In this document: positions 1-10,484 of the stretch, piece after piece | How positions within the stretch are numbered: the first letter of the stretch is position 1 | Layout: every line of letters begins with the position of its first letter | From: Cladophialophora immunda | Lineage: Eukaryota; Ascomycota; Eurotiomycetes; Chaetothyriales; Herpotrichiellaceae | Length of the DNA: 64,000 bases | NCBI RefSeq assembly: GCF_000835495.1 | Contig: NW_015622544.1 | Coordinates: 2,570,855 to 2,634,854, forward strand | Direction of reading: 5' to 3' | Program-made: the position numbers and the translations under genes | Notes under the pieces: model-generated | Database searches by the model: none | Seen by the model: only the letters and a program-made list of their open reading frames with translations | Told to the model about the DNA's origin: nothing

Positions 1-886
1 CATCCTAGGCATCGTAACGCTACATTGAGGTTCAAGAAGAGGAACCCTTTTTCTATCGAGGTTGTGCAAGGTTCATACGTCGACATCTCACTAGTAACCA
101 ATCTTTCTAAGTTACTTAGCTTACCTTGATCGCCAAAGCCCTCGTTCAGCTAATCGGAGAGAATTTGTTGTCGTAACGCGAAGGACCTTCTACTGCGGTG
201 CTAGGATCGCGCTCGACGCTGATGGGGCCTCATCGAGCTAGTCGCCCTTATATTTATCGCGTTCATAATCGCCACAACGCTTGATTCGCCTAGGAACTTC
301 ATAAATAGAGAGAATAATCGTTCTCTATCTAGCGAATGTTGAATGGCACAAATTGGACCTGAGCTGGTGGAGAATATTGAGGTGTTAGTTGGTCGGTGAG
401 TTCTTTAAACTTCCTGTGGTGGAGGCTATTGTGCGGGATGCGTTTCAAGTGGTTCCGGAGCCGATTTTTTTATTTTTTTTGGCTGTTTATGTTCTCTAGG
501 TATAGTTACATCGTCAAAGAATCGTTTTGGCTATTTCTGTCTAGTAGATCGCCTCGTGATTGCTATAATTGTATGGTAGAGACATCGATTCGCGAGGTAA
601 ACAAAGGTTGGTAAACAATGACGTACTAGTGCCAAGAAAAAAAAGTGCCAAATCCACGGAACAGGAGATACATTCGAATCACTAGCGAAAGGGGTTAAAT
701 TACCGGCGCTAGTCTCTGGCCTTCCGCCCAGGATTAGCCAAAACAGTCATTACATCTCTTGGCAGTCCTGCCAGCAGTCCCACGGCTCAGCGTCAGCATT
801 CGCTGCTTTTAGCCATGTTCACGCCGGGTACTCACTCTCCTCGTCCTTCTCATCACCAGTGCCCAGTCCCGTTACTGGGTCCCCCG
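1..886. other. Gene-free left edge
   Basis: I see no supportable gene here. Base composition is noticeably more AT-rich than the flanking genes and every frame is broken by stops. The one ATG frame of any length (396-614) has no recognisable features. A perfect 7-bp inverted repeat (ATAGAGA at 305-311, TCTCTAT at 322-328, 10-nt loop) is present. The stretch could be a decayed transposable element, but no open transposase frame or terminal repeat is visible. Confidence 0.4.
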
Positions 887-3289
887 CTATCTTTGGATAC
901 TATCCACCACACTGGCCTCCGTCTTTGTGGGCTGCTTGATACACGTTTCGTCGATCCCTTCGAAGACATCAACTGGTTGGCCGTCGAGGATAGTGGTTTT
1001 GTCTTCTCCGATCCGTGTACGCTTGATGTGGGCTTCGAGTGTAAACGGAGAGCTACCGGTTTGTCTCTCAACCGGGAATAAGGTGTGGAAGGTCCAATAG
1101 AGCAGCCCGGCCGTGATGAAGCCGAAAAAATAGCTCATCTGGTACAAGCGGTCCCAACCGTTTCCGTCGCTCGTCCCTTTCACTTCTCTTGCGAAGCCGG
1201 CTGTAGTCCAAGTTAGTAGCGTTCGTGTAGACAACACTGGTGCCTTTTGGGAACTAAAGGAGCTGTAAGGTAAACTGCCAAAGTGAAAACACCACTCACG
1301 TAACATGGGCCAGAGAGCCATTACCCACGCAACGAATCCTCGCCAATTGAACCCCAGGGTGTACCAATACGCCCCGCGCTTGTTGACACCTAGGTACAGG
1401 TCCCCAACATGATACTCTCGCTTCCGCACCAGGAAATAGTCGCTGCACAGGATTCCAGTCATCGGGGAGAGGAATACACTCCAGCCAGAGAGAACAGTGA
1501 TGAAAACAGTCGCTTGGGTGACATACTGCCAGGGACAAATCGCAACCGATATCAGGGTCAAAATATAAGCGCCCCTGCGGATATTGATATACTTGGGCAT
1601 GAGGGCAGCCATGTCCATGCCGGCCGAGACCGAATTGAGGACAATGCAGAGGGCAAATTGCGAGGCGGTGAAGCCCAGGGCGGCGAAGAAAGTGCCGGCT
1701 CTAGCGCCAGGGGAGAGAGAGTGTTGTTGAATCGCCAGAAGAAGCTCGAAGGGATTCCAGTAAACGGTGCCGTAGATCGATGCACTCGCCGAAGTGATAA
1801 GCAGTCCGCAGACAGCCGTGACAGAAATGGCAATAGGGGCCGTGACGGCTTGGCCGAAGAGAGCCGCATTGGGGTACCGTGAATAACGAGTCCAGTCTAC
1901 ACGAAGGAGGACAGTCAGATGGGAGCACCAAGAGTGTATCTCGCAACAGGAGACTCGGATATGGATTGAAACCCGCTGTGGGAGTTGTACGCTGGGAGAA
2001 TGTGCAAACATGGATGGATCATACCTGACTGGCCAAGACAACCGCTGCCATAGCCACCGACAAGGGACTGGAGACCTATATTTGAAACGTCAAAGACGGC
2101 TCCCCACGCAATCCAAGGGATCATGGTGCTGTTTTACCGTAAAGCGTGTTCCAACCCAAAACAGAACCACGTTGTGTCGGGCCAGAGCTGATCAACGTTC
2201 CAGCTCCATGTGCGGCACACAGAGCCCAAATCAGCATTCCGAACATGGTGCAGGTAATCATGGCGAATGCCAGCTGCGCGATCGGTCAGAGGTTCATCTT
2301 TCTTTGCGGCGTAAGGTGAAGAGGGTCCACCACGTACCAGAAATGGTTTCTGCAATCTTTCCGGCGGTACCATCAGAGTGGGCAGGAAAAATATCAAAAA
2401 TACGAAGAAGCTGATCAAGCTGGCCGTGTCGACATGAGCAGATTCCGGGAGAGTGTTCCTCATATGCACAAATGGATGACCGATGATGGAACCTAGAATA
2501 ATCTTTACTGCTTGACCTCCCCAGTACAGTTGAATGCCCATCTATGTGAGGAGTCCCAAGATCATCAGCGACGGATGTCTTTGCCCAAGTGGAAGAGAAA
2601 AGCATGCTCGACGGCAGTGAAGGATTCCTTACCCAGATGCTAGCCGTCATGATCCTGTTGAGAACCGGCCAAAATCCTCCTCTCATTCCCCATGATCTGG
2701 CCGAGTGACGTTAACGATAAGTATCCAACGGCGTAGGACAATGACACGACACACATAGAGGGGGGACTCACGATCTGGAGAGGACAGTAAAGCCCAGGTA
2801 CTGGTGTGACCCAGGCCAGCCAGTAATGACCGATATCAGGGCCGCGAACAGGGAGGCGCCAACAACGACACCCATGGCTTGGCCCACACTAAGACCCAGC
2901 GACAGCAAACTTGATCCGGCGGTCCAAGCGGTAGTATTGATGCCTGGAAGTGGGGGATGAGACACATGTCAGGGAGCTCAGCGAGCGATGATATATGTCT
3001 GGGGATTTGAGGCAGCAGGGATACTCACCATTGATGATCCAGTATCCGGCATAGCCTTGCCACGTCCAAGTTCGTCGCTCTTTCGGAATCGGAATCAAAT
3101 CACGATTACACCACTGTCAACGTGATCAGCCTTGTCATCGACCATCACTTCCAAGGACCACCTGAACGGGCCAGCGATTTGTCAAAGGGAACTGACATAT
3201 GTATTCTCGTAATCTCGTTCCTCATCGACGGGACATTCAAGTTTCGCGGCCCAGTATTTGACCCTTGCCTTAGTTTTGTCCGACACCAT
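887..3289 (-). CDS. NCS1-family nucleobase permease (uracil/allantoin type)
   Basis: This is a plasma-membrane cation symporter of the nucleobase:cation symporter-1 family, which imports uracil, allantoin, uridine or related compounds. It has roughly nine exons. I start it at the ATG at 3289, just before a charged stretch (KARVKYWAAKLECP), followed by NRDLIPIPKERRTWTWQGY, the family N-terminal signature. Later landmarks are GIQLYWGGQAVK, GCLGQS|DWTRYSRYPNAALFG (the TM6 region; the DWTRY motif follows a splice junction), GTVYWNPFELL, and SPMTGILCSDYFLVRKREY in the C-terminal half. Good joins with GT..AG ends include 3113-3029, 2943-2772, 2696-2633 and an intron near 2148-2087 that joins WNTLYG to LQSLVGG. 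No frame break remains once introns are removed. It is divergent from the dioxygenase gene at 3835. The substrate cannot be told from the sequence. Confidence 0.85.
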
Positions 3290-3834
3290 CCTGGCGATCA
3301 GAGAACAAGTCTGAAGTAAGTTGAAAGAACTGTGATACGGCCTTTGAGGGGCCAGCGAAGTGGTCACGACTCACGAGGGATCAGTAACTCAATTCAAGAC
3401 GGAGATTTCACTTGCAAACATACCTCCTTCATATTTATACGCAAGCTGATCATGACATTCTAGTCAATCGGCGTTATCGGTGCCAAAGAAGTCATAGAGT
3501 TACCGCTATGCATGTTTGGGTGTAGACCGTTGGCTGGGTATCGTTTGAGGGAGTTGGCCGAGGCTACGGCCAACTCTGTCCTTCGCTATTGGGCCGATAG
3601 TGTTCTTGTGGATCTACCCGCTCAATATAGTTGACTAGGCGAGGCGAACTCCATTGACTCTCAGGTTGCTTTGCGGAATCACATCACAACAGGCCAAACC
3701 TGTTGGCCGATGAGCTTCCACAAGATGTGCCCCCTGATAGAAAAAGAGCGCTTCCTCTGGACGAGACCACTTCCTCCTACCTGTTAATTGTGGCCTGGTC
3801 TCGAAAGCGGACGATAAGAAGAACGATAAGGACA
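3290..3834. promoter_or_regulatory. Divergent promoter with GATA-factor-like sites
   Basis: The 545 bp between the permease and dioxygenase start codons contain several HGATAR matches: TTATCG (reverse orientation) at 3474-3479, CGATAG at 3595-3600, TGATAG at 3735-3740, and CGATAA at 3812-3817 and 3824-3829. The last two lie within 25 bp of the dioxygenase ATG. GATA factors of the AreA/Nit-2 type control nitrogen-source genes in ascomycetes, so nitrogen regulation of both genes is an inference from motif density. Confidence 0.45.
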
Positions 3835-5039
3835 ATGGCACAACCTCCTGTCCTGAGCGAGATGTTCGACATACCCGTGGTGGACTTTTCAGCATGGAGG
3901 CCGGAGAGCACGCCCGAGGACCGTTTCCGCATCGCCAAAGCATTGGTCCACGCCTGTCGACGCGTTGGGTTTGTCTACATTGTCAACCATGCTCTCCCAG
4001 CCGAACTTCTCGAGGAAGCCTTTGACTGGACGCGCAAGCTGTTTGCTCTTGATGCGGACAAGAAGATGCTGGCGCCGCATCCGGACGGGGCCAAAGTGCA
4101 CCGTGGATATTCCTGGCCCGGGCTGGAGAAAGTGTCCCAGACAATCAGCGAGCACGAGGACCCCGAGCTCGTGAGCCTCCTCAGACAGACCACGGATCTG
4201 AAGGTAAGGGCATTGGCACAAATCTCGTTTATTCCAATATTCGACATAGACTGACGACATCCATCCCACCACCAGGAGAGCTATGAGATCGGAAGCGAGG
4301 AAAACACAGAACAGCCCAACGTCTGGCTGCCGGAGGACGTCCTGCCGGGCTTCCGCTCCTTCACCACCAAGTTCTACTGGGAGTGTTCCGGGGTGGCACA
4401 GTCGATCCTGTCGGCCATGGCGCTGGGACTGGGCCTGGACGAGGACTTCTTGCTGAGATTCCATTCCGGACACAACAACCAACTGCGCCTCCTACACTAT
4501 CCCCCCGTGGAGGCGGCCTCCCTGGCCAGTGCTGCTGTTGCCAGGATGCCGGCCCACACGGACTGGGGCTCGGTGACGTTACTCTTTCAAGACGACTGCG
4601 GCGGTTTGGAGGTGGAAAATCCACACCGGCCGGGCCACTTCATGACCGCCACGCCCGTCAAAAACGCCATTGTGATGAATGTCGGCGATTTGCTGATGCG
4701 GTGGAGCAACGGTAAGAAGACCAAAAAATCGGGCGATATCGTCCCCCAAGAGTTTGAACATTCTTTGACAAACGTTGAATAGACTACTTGAAATCGACCC
4801 TCCACCGGGTCACCCTACCGCCAGAACAGGATCGATACACGGGTTCGGAGCGACTGACGAGACGTCGATATTCGATCCCCTATTTCGTGAGCCCGGACTC
4901 GGACTCCCTGATCGAATGTCTGCCGGCCTGCACCGATGCCACTCACCCCGTCAAATACGCGCCGGTGAACCAAAAGGCGTATCGACTTCTCCGAGCCAAG
5001 ACACAGTATCAGACGAAGGCGGCGGCCGTGGCTACATAA
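3835..5039 (+). CDS. 2-oxoglutarate/Fe(II) dioxygenase, thymine-7-hydroxylase-like
   Basis: This is a cytosolic non-haem iron dioxygenase of the isopenicillin-N-synthase/DIOX_N type. There are three exons (3835-4203, 4276-4711, 4783-5039) with clean GTAAG donors. The start is the ATG that opens MAQPPVLSEMFDIPVVDFS, the usual DIOX_N beginning; an upstream in-frame ATG at 3703 has no family similarity. The iron ligands are visible as AHTDWGS (His, Asp) and the later His in STLHRV, and the 2OG-binding Arg/Ser in RRYSIPYF. Other stretches, such as ESYEIG, LRLLHYPPVE, VTLLFQDDCGGLEV and NVGDLLMRWSND, are arranged as in fungal thymine 7-hydroxylases, which oxidise thymine stepwise towards uracil-5-carboxylate. 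The nucleobase-permease neighbour fits that role. A different small-molecule hydroxylase is the alternative. Confidence 0.85.
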
Positions 5040-5118
5040 GGACAGATGAATATTCTAGTTTAGTTCTTTTAGGGTAAAATGCTCTTTTGCTGGCACAAAG
5101 AGTGAAATTCCTTGCAGC

Positions 5119-7319
5119 CTAAAGAAACCCATGTCGAAGGATCCACGGCGCCTGTTGGAAAAACGATTCCGATCGAAGAACAGCGGGTCTGATCAATCCC
5201 ATGGTCGTGCTGTCCGAAACCTTCACCAAGTAGCACAAGGAATTGTGGTAGCTTTCGAGAAGATCATAGGCGGTCTTGACATGCTCTTCTTCTACCGCGA
5301 GTAAGAACAGATACACGAGGAAATTCCCGGCCAGGAGGAGGTTTGATCGAGCATCTGAAGAGTGGCAACGTTAGTAGATGTGCTACATCAAGCCTATCGT
5401 ATCTGTCGTGTCGATACAATGTGACTTGCCAGACTTACGGCGGCCCCAGAACATTTTGGCATCCTCCGCGCGGATCTTAGCGACGTAGTTGATAAAAGCA
5501 CGGGATTGAGATAAGGCTTCTGGTAAGTTCAGCCGCAGTTCGGAGCAGGGGTTTGCTTTCGATGCCGCAGTGGCCGGGAACATAAGAGCACGGAACACCA
5601 GGGTTTTGACAGCGAAGTATGCGAGGTGGAGTGACCCTGGTTCGCAGACGTTCAGCCAAAGGAGTCGCCGAAAACGGAGCGAACGTCATCCCTACCATGC
5701 ATATTGGGCACCCCTTGACTTTGCGAATAATCCATCGTCAAGCATTGCGGTAGGATTGCATACCACGCTTCAAGCCGGACCAAAAGGGATCTGAGGGCTT
5801 CTCCTCTTGTCTCGAGCAAATAATCACCACTCACACTTTTGATCGAGCTGTAGATGTATCAGACTGAGCCAATGGTCCCATATGTTATGTTGCGACAAAC
5901 TTACTAAAACCTCTCCAGTATATGACTTAGCTGTTGTGATAGCTTAATCATTTCCAAGAAATGCAAAGCGTTTTGAATGTCGAAGTGCGTCTGTTCGTCC
6001 AGGAGGAGACGGCCCGAGGCATGCCCACTAATGTCTTCATCACAAGCCAGGTCTGCCATTTCTAACGCCGGTGTGTCGAACCCATCGTCAGCAATGTGAG
6101 ATGGGTTTCCGTGTCCGATGGACGAGAACTTGTCCGTCAGATACACCGCCCACCACAATTTCTTGCGAAGGCACTTCTCCCAGCGTGGAATCTGCCATCT
6201 GGAAGGGTCACGATAAAGGCCGAGGCTCTGTGCACATGAGACTGCCTGGCAGGATAAGGTCCATATCCTTGGACTCTCTAGCGTGCCAGTGGCCTGGGGA
6301 AGTTCATGCATGATCAGAAGAGCTGCCTGCAGCGTGGAGAGCTTCGGGGAGTCCAGCTCCCGGTTGAGTGAGAAATGCGCAAGCTCAAACAGCTTTCCTT
6401 GGTCGATCGGATCCAGGTGTCGCAGTGTCTCGTCTTGCTGCCAGAAGACCGTTGCAAGGCCATACACCACTCCCCGGAGTGCAGTCGAAATGCCCAATTT
6501 TGCATTCCGGTACGCTTCCAGGAAATGCCGTTTGGAAAGAATGGGATAAGTTGGGTGAACGAAGCGAAAGAACAGGCGAACCAAGGCATCGCCGTGATTG
6601 CCCACGTGAGCTTCGATCAAATCAGAGGCGTGTTGTTTGACCCTTTGGTCGGGCTCAGGAAACCGGTTTCTGATGATGCTGAAGTGTATCGGTGGCTGTC
6701 CCAAATCGTCATTGCCTGCGAGGACTTGACGGATCTTTGCGTCGACGTAGCTGGTCTCATTGAGGATGTTGGAACGAAATGTAGAGAGAAGATGTGGATC
6801 TTGCTCGCTGGCAAAGCCCAGGAAATGGGCCGTAGCGTCCCTATACTCTTCCAAAGGCTCGACTCCGCTCTCCTCTTCACCTCCCCAGCTACAACGCTGC
6901 GGTGACGATCTTTGAAAGAGCTCCATGACTCCCGACCCCAGTCCGAACGGCGACCCTGCATTTCGATTGGCGGACAAGCTATCTGCAGGAGTGGACATCA
7001 TGGCCAGGCAGAACTCCTGCAAGGAGGCCGGGGACTCCGCATGTCGAGATGTATCCAGGTCTGCATTCAAGTGAATCTGGCCACCTTTAGAGGCAGAGTC
7101 GGCGGGAGGTGAGGGAGACAGCGTCACCTTCCGGCGACGAGGCCTCGTGAGAAATTCACAAGGCTGATTCCGTCGGAGACAAAACGCGCAAGGCGGACGG
7201 AGTGGAATCGTGCAGGCGATCTTTTGCTGCCGACAAGCATCACAGGGACGGTATTTCCGGCTCTTTGGAGGCCTAGCTGCTCCATGGTATGTGTCGATTC
7301 TAAGCTTGCGGCGCCCCAT
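5119..7319 (-). CDS. Zn2Cys6 transcription factor, probable pathway regulator
   Basis: This is a nuclear binuclear-zinc-cluster regulator of about 670 residues. The zinc cluster is C-x2-C-x6-C-x7-C-x2-C-x6-C beginning at CDACRQQKIAC, preceded by basic residues. The large fungal-TF domain contains FFRFVHPTYPILSKRHF and later the hallmark FWGR|HARSNLLLAGNFLVYLFL. I start it at the first ATG (7319); the frame opens slightly upstream without an ATG. Three introns restore one frame: about 5853-5903, about 5605-5660 (joining MHG to SLHLAYFAV) and about 5355-5440. It ends just downstream of, and convergent with, the dioxygenase gene. Position suggests it controls the permease and dioxygenase genes; this is inference. 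Confidence 0.85.
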
Positions 7320-8009
7320 CGAGAGGGAGGGGGATATCGCTCCTTTCCTCAATCCCCAAACACGTCTATATCTGATGTGCGTGTTTGAGATGGTTGAGAT
7401 ATTTGACAGTATGTATGGTGTGAAGGATTGACAAAGAGGTAAAGTCCGCCGACGATATCTTGATCATGCCTCGAGCAGACTAGGCCTCTAGGTCCCAGCC
7501 AAGGTTCGATCAGTGGCTTGTCAAGAAGCATAGATAAGAAGCCTGGTGAGACCCCACTTTCGGGACATCCTGTTTACCAGAGCTGTACACATAAAATCTG
7601 GCCTTTATTGCCCAATCCTCACTAAGACGCCCTTGATGCACTCATTTACCGAACTCTTGATGAAGGGGGGAGCCATATAATATTGGCGAGTTTATCATCC
7701 GCGAGGCCGATCTGTATCCCTTGTATTCTGCCATGGGCTCCCACGACGCCTCCCTATGCTCGGCCGAGCCTCCTCAATACTCCGTCACGTGTCCGATTAA
7801 AGCGGCCTCGCTCTCTTTCCTGGAGAAAATGGCAAGGCATAAAGCGCAGTTCAGGGGGCATACATAATAGATATATATATCCCCGAGAATCGCCCTGCCT
7901 AGGTGAATGCACAGCACGCCTACCGGCCTGCTCTTACCCCCCTGAACGTGTTAAATCCCACACACACGTAGAGATGCAGCAAAAACCCCCAGAACTGAAC
8001 CATAGCGTC
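7320..8009. other. Intergenic, 5' of the regulator and 3' of the MFS gene
   Basis: No gene is supported. The open frame on the plus strand that starts at 7683 continues into the antisense of the MFS transporter gene and looks like a shadow of its GC-rich coding strand. Confidence 0.5.
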
Positions 8010-9986
8010 TCAAGCAGCAGTAACAGCAATGCTGCCCTGCCTGACCTGTTCCTCTTCTTCCTCTTCCTTCTCCGCGCTGTGTCCCGCACCCTCTCTCAGC
8101 CCGCCGTCGCCACCACTACCACCCTCCTCGTCGGCCTTGGAGGCGCGACTGCGCTGCCTCTCGAGGTCGCTCTTCAGGCTGTCGAGGAAGCGCGCGGCCT
8201 CGGCCGAGTACTTGCACCGGCGGCGGATGGTGGCGCCGTACTTGTAGAAGAAGATGGGGAAGGGGAAGCAGGCGAGCGCGATGAAGCCCGGCACAGCCGA
8301 GGCCCAGTGCACGCCCAGGTTGTTGTACATGTACGTGGTGAAGAGCGGGAAGACGGCGCCGAAGGTGGAGCGCAGGATCGAGTTGCCAGCCAACACGGAG
8401 GCCGAGTAGATGACGTACGAGTCGATGCTGGATTTGGAACAAAGTGTTAGTAGATGTGTTAATGGCCCGAAGCAAGAAACACGGAGGGAATGCAAACGTA
8501 CAGGTAGTTCGTGCAGCACATGAAGATCAGGATGAAGCCAATCCCAAAGGGCACGCCCGCCAGGATGGGCACGATGAAGTGCACGCTCGGGTCCGCCGTC
8601 GCGGCGAACCACGCCAGGCCGACGATCGTGACGACGCCCCCGAGGATGACGGGAGGGAGCCGTGACTCGGGAGGCGCGAAGCCGCCGTGCGCGACGTGGA
8701 TGCGTGAGTAGCGCTTGTTGTCGAGGACGATGAGACCGACGCCGACGAGATTGCCCAGCATGATGCCGAGAAAGGCGAGTCCTTCCTGGCCCGCATTCCA
8801 GCCGTAGCCTTGCTGGAAGATGATGGGGAAGGCCGCGAAGCAGAGATACAGCGTCCCGTAGATGACCGACATGTAGATCTAGATTTGGAGATGTCAGCGC
8901 TTTTTCTTTTGACCAAAAAGGGCACGTTTTTCTTTGGGAGGAACATACTGAAAGAAGCAGCACGATGGGCTCTCGGAATAGGAGTGCCCATGGGCGGCTG
9001 AGCGACCGCTTGACCACGTCCCTGAAAACCAGCGGCTGCTCGATGTCGATTTTGGTCATGTAGGTCTTGCCCGTCACCTTGGACAGCAGATGTGCTCTCC
9101 TCCGCAACAGGACCGGGGCATACGTCTCAGGCACAAAGACTAGGCCCAGGAATGTCAGAATCCCCGCATATAGCGCCAGAAAGCCAAACAGCCAGCGCCA
9201 TCCCGCAGCCGGGCTCAAGAAGCCGCCGACGGTAGGGCCTATGGTCGGACCGAGGAAGGGGGCCGCTGAAAACACAGCCTGAGCCATGCCTCGCTGCCTA
9301 GCCTCCCACATGTCGGAGAGCTGGCCTGCGGGGATGACAAAGGCCGCAGACCCAAACGTGCCGCAGAGCAGGCGAAGCACGATCAGTGTCGTGATGTTCT
9401 GGGCGGTGGCGCAGACTGCGGTCCAGACGATGTAGAAAGCCAGCGCGATCAGCAGGATATCTCGTCGCGAGACGGCCTCCGCGAGCGGTGCCCATAGCAG
9501 GGGCCCGATGGCGAAGCCCAAGACCATAAAGCTCAAGCCGAGCAGGAAGACCTCTGCGCTGCAGTGGAAATCCGGGATGATGAGCTCTGCGGCCCCGGTA
9601 TATGCTGACGAGGCCAGCGACACGCACAGAGTCATAAAGGCGAGCAGAAAGGTCATCATGCACTTGAACCAGACGCTGTAGTTCATGGGATTCTCTGGAT
9701 CATCGTCCAGCCACTGCACGATGTAGGGGTCCTCGGGGACGCCGTTGCCTCGATACCTGGCCTTGACGATTCTTGCAAAGTCGGTCACCCGTCGTCGCCA
9801 TGGTCTCCTCCGGAGCGTGTACTGGGACCAATCAGTCTGCTCTTGCTCGATCGGGGCGTGAGAGGGCGGGTGGCTCTCTTGGTCAATGTTGTGTTCTCTG
9901 ACGGCAAGATCTCTCGGCTTTTCATCAACGGGGACAGACACGGCTGGGGCGGGCTCAGGCCGGGGGCTCTCCGTAGCGGAAGCCAT
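8010..9986 (-). CDS. MFS drug:H+ antiporter (DHA1-type)
   Basis: A 12-helix major-facilitator exporter of about 610 residues at the plasma membrane. Exons are 9986-8949, 8878-8502 and 8427-8010, and all three joins keep the frame. The cytosolic N-terminus runs to YIVQWLDDDPENPMNYS, the usual lead-in of fungal DHA1 proteins. It is followed by SSAYTGAAELI in TM1, IGPLLWAPLAEAVSRRDILL (motif A region), GWRWLFGF, and a central loop rich in Arg/Lys before the second half. The C-tail is acidic and Glu-rich (EEEEEE). Family members export xenobiotics or secondary metabolites. It is divergent from the Zn2Cys6 gene at 10485, a common arrangement for an exporter and its regulator. Substrate unknown. 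Confidence 0.88.
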   Translation of the reverse strand: MASATESPRPEPAPAVSVPVDEKPRDLAVREHNIDQESHPPSHAPIEQEQTDWSQYTLRRRPWRRRVTDFARIVKARYRGNGVPEDPYIVQWLDDDPENPMNYSVWFKCMMTFLLAFMTLCVSLASSAYTGAAELIIPDFHCSAEVFLLGLSFMVLGFAIGPLLWAPLAEAVSRRDILLIALAFYIVWTAVCATAQNITTLIVLRLLCGTFGSAAFVIPAGQLSDMWEARQRGMAQAVFSAAPFLGPTIGPTVGGFLSPAAGWRWLFGFLALYAGILTFLGLVFVPETYAPVLLRRRAHLLSKVTGKTYMTKIDIEQPLVFRDVVKRSLSRPWALLFREPIVLLLSVCSSQRKTCPFWSKEKALTSPNLDLHVGHLRDAVSLLRGLPHHLPARLRLECGPGRTRLSRHHAGQSRRRRSHRPRQQALLTHPRRARRLRASRVTAPSRHPRGRRHDRRPGVVRRDGGPERALHRAHPGGRALWDWLHPDLHVLHELPVRLHSLRVSCFGPLTHLLTLCSKSSIDSYVIYSASVLAGNSILRSTFGAVFPLFTTYMYNNLGVHWASAVPGFIALACFPFPIFFYKYGATIRRRCKYSAEAARFLDSLKSDLERQRSRASKADEEGGSGGDGGLREGAGHSAEKEEEEEEQVRQGSIAVTAA

Positions 9987-10484
9987 GTTGCGGTGTCAGA
10001 TCTCGAGCTAAGAATGTAGGGTATCTGACAAGCCATGCACCGCGAGGGCGAGGAGGAAGTGTTCGCTTCTTTATTCCAGGCGCAACAGAACGGACGGCGA
10101 TAAACGAATCTCCACCGAACTTGGAATCGCCTGCCAGATTGCATAATGTGCCGGCACCAGGCCTTCGGGCTCGCAGACAGAAACCCTCGCAGGGCCCGAC
10201 GCTGCCATGTCTTGTATAGGGTCCCTCTCTTAAGCGTGCAGGAGAGGAAACGACGTTTGAACCAAGTCGGTTAGGATGGCGGCTGGAGACGCGCTGGCCT
10301 CCTCCCTTGGGCCGGATGTTCGGCATCGTTCGGCAACGTTATTGAGCCCGACTCCGAAGGGTCCGTCGCAGCTGACGCCGTGGCAGAGTGAGAGGGAGTC
10401 GACTGGAGGCAATTAATAAGACAGGTCCACAGGGGCCTTATATGGCTTTCTTGTGCGCCGGCTCCGGTGTCGAAATTGTCGAGC
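9987..10484. promoter_or_regulatory. Divergent promoter between MFS exporter and Zn2Cys6 factor
   Basis: About 500 bp separate the two start codons, so the genes probably share control elements. I see no convincing inverted CGG pair in a standard spacing, nor any gene. A CTTATATG stretch near 10437 is a possible weak TATA element for the regulator. Confidence 0.4.

Noticed and set aside
2080..2150. Frame change in the NCS1 permease, at first taken as damage
   Set aside because: An intron with GTAAAA..TATAG ends restores WNTLYG-LQSLVGG in frame.
3703..3834. An upstream ATG extending the dioxygenase by 44 residues
   Set aside because: The extension has no family similarity and runs through the GATA-site region; the ATG at 3835 begins the normal DIOX_N start.
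5600..5670. Frame change in the first Zn2Cys6 gene, at first taken as a frameshift
   Set aside because: A GTAGGG..CCAG intron of about 55 bp joins MHG to SLHLAYFAV and restores the conserved domain.
7683..8450. A 255-codon plus-strand frame over the end of the MFS gene
   Set aside because: Most of it is antisense to the MFS C-terminus and intron 2; it shows no family features.
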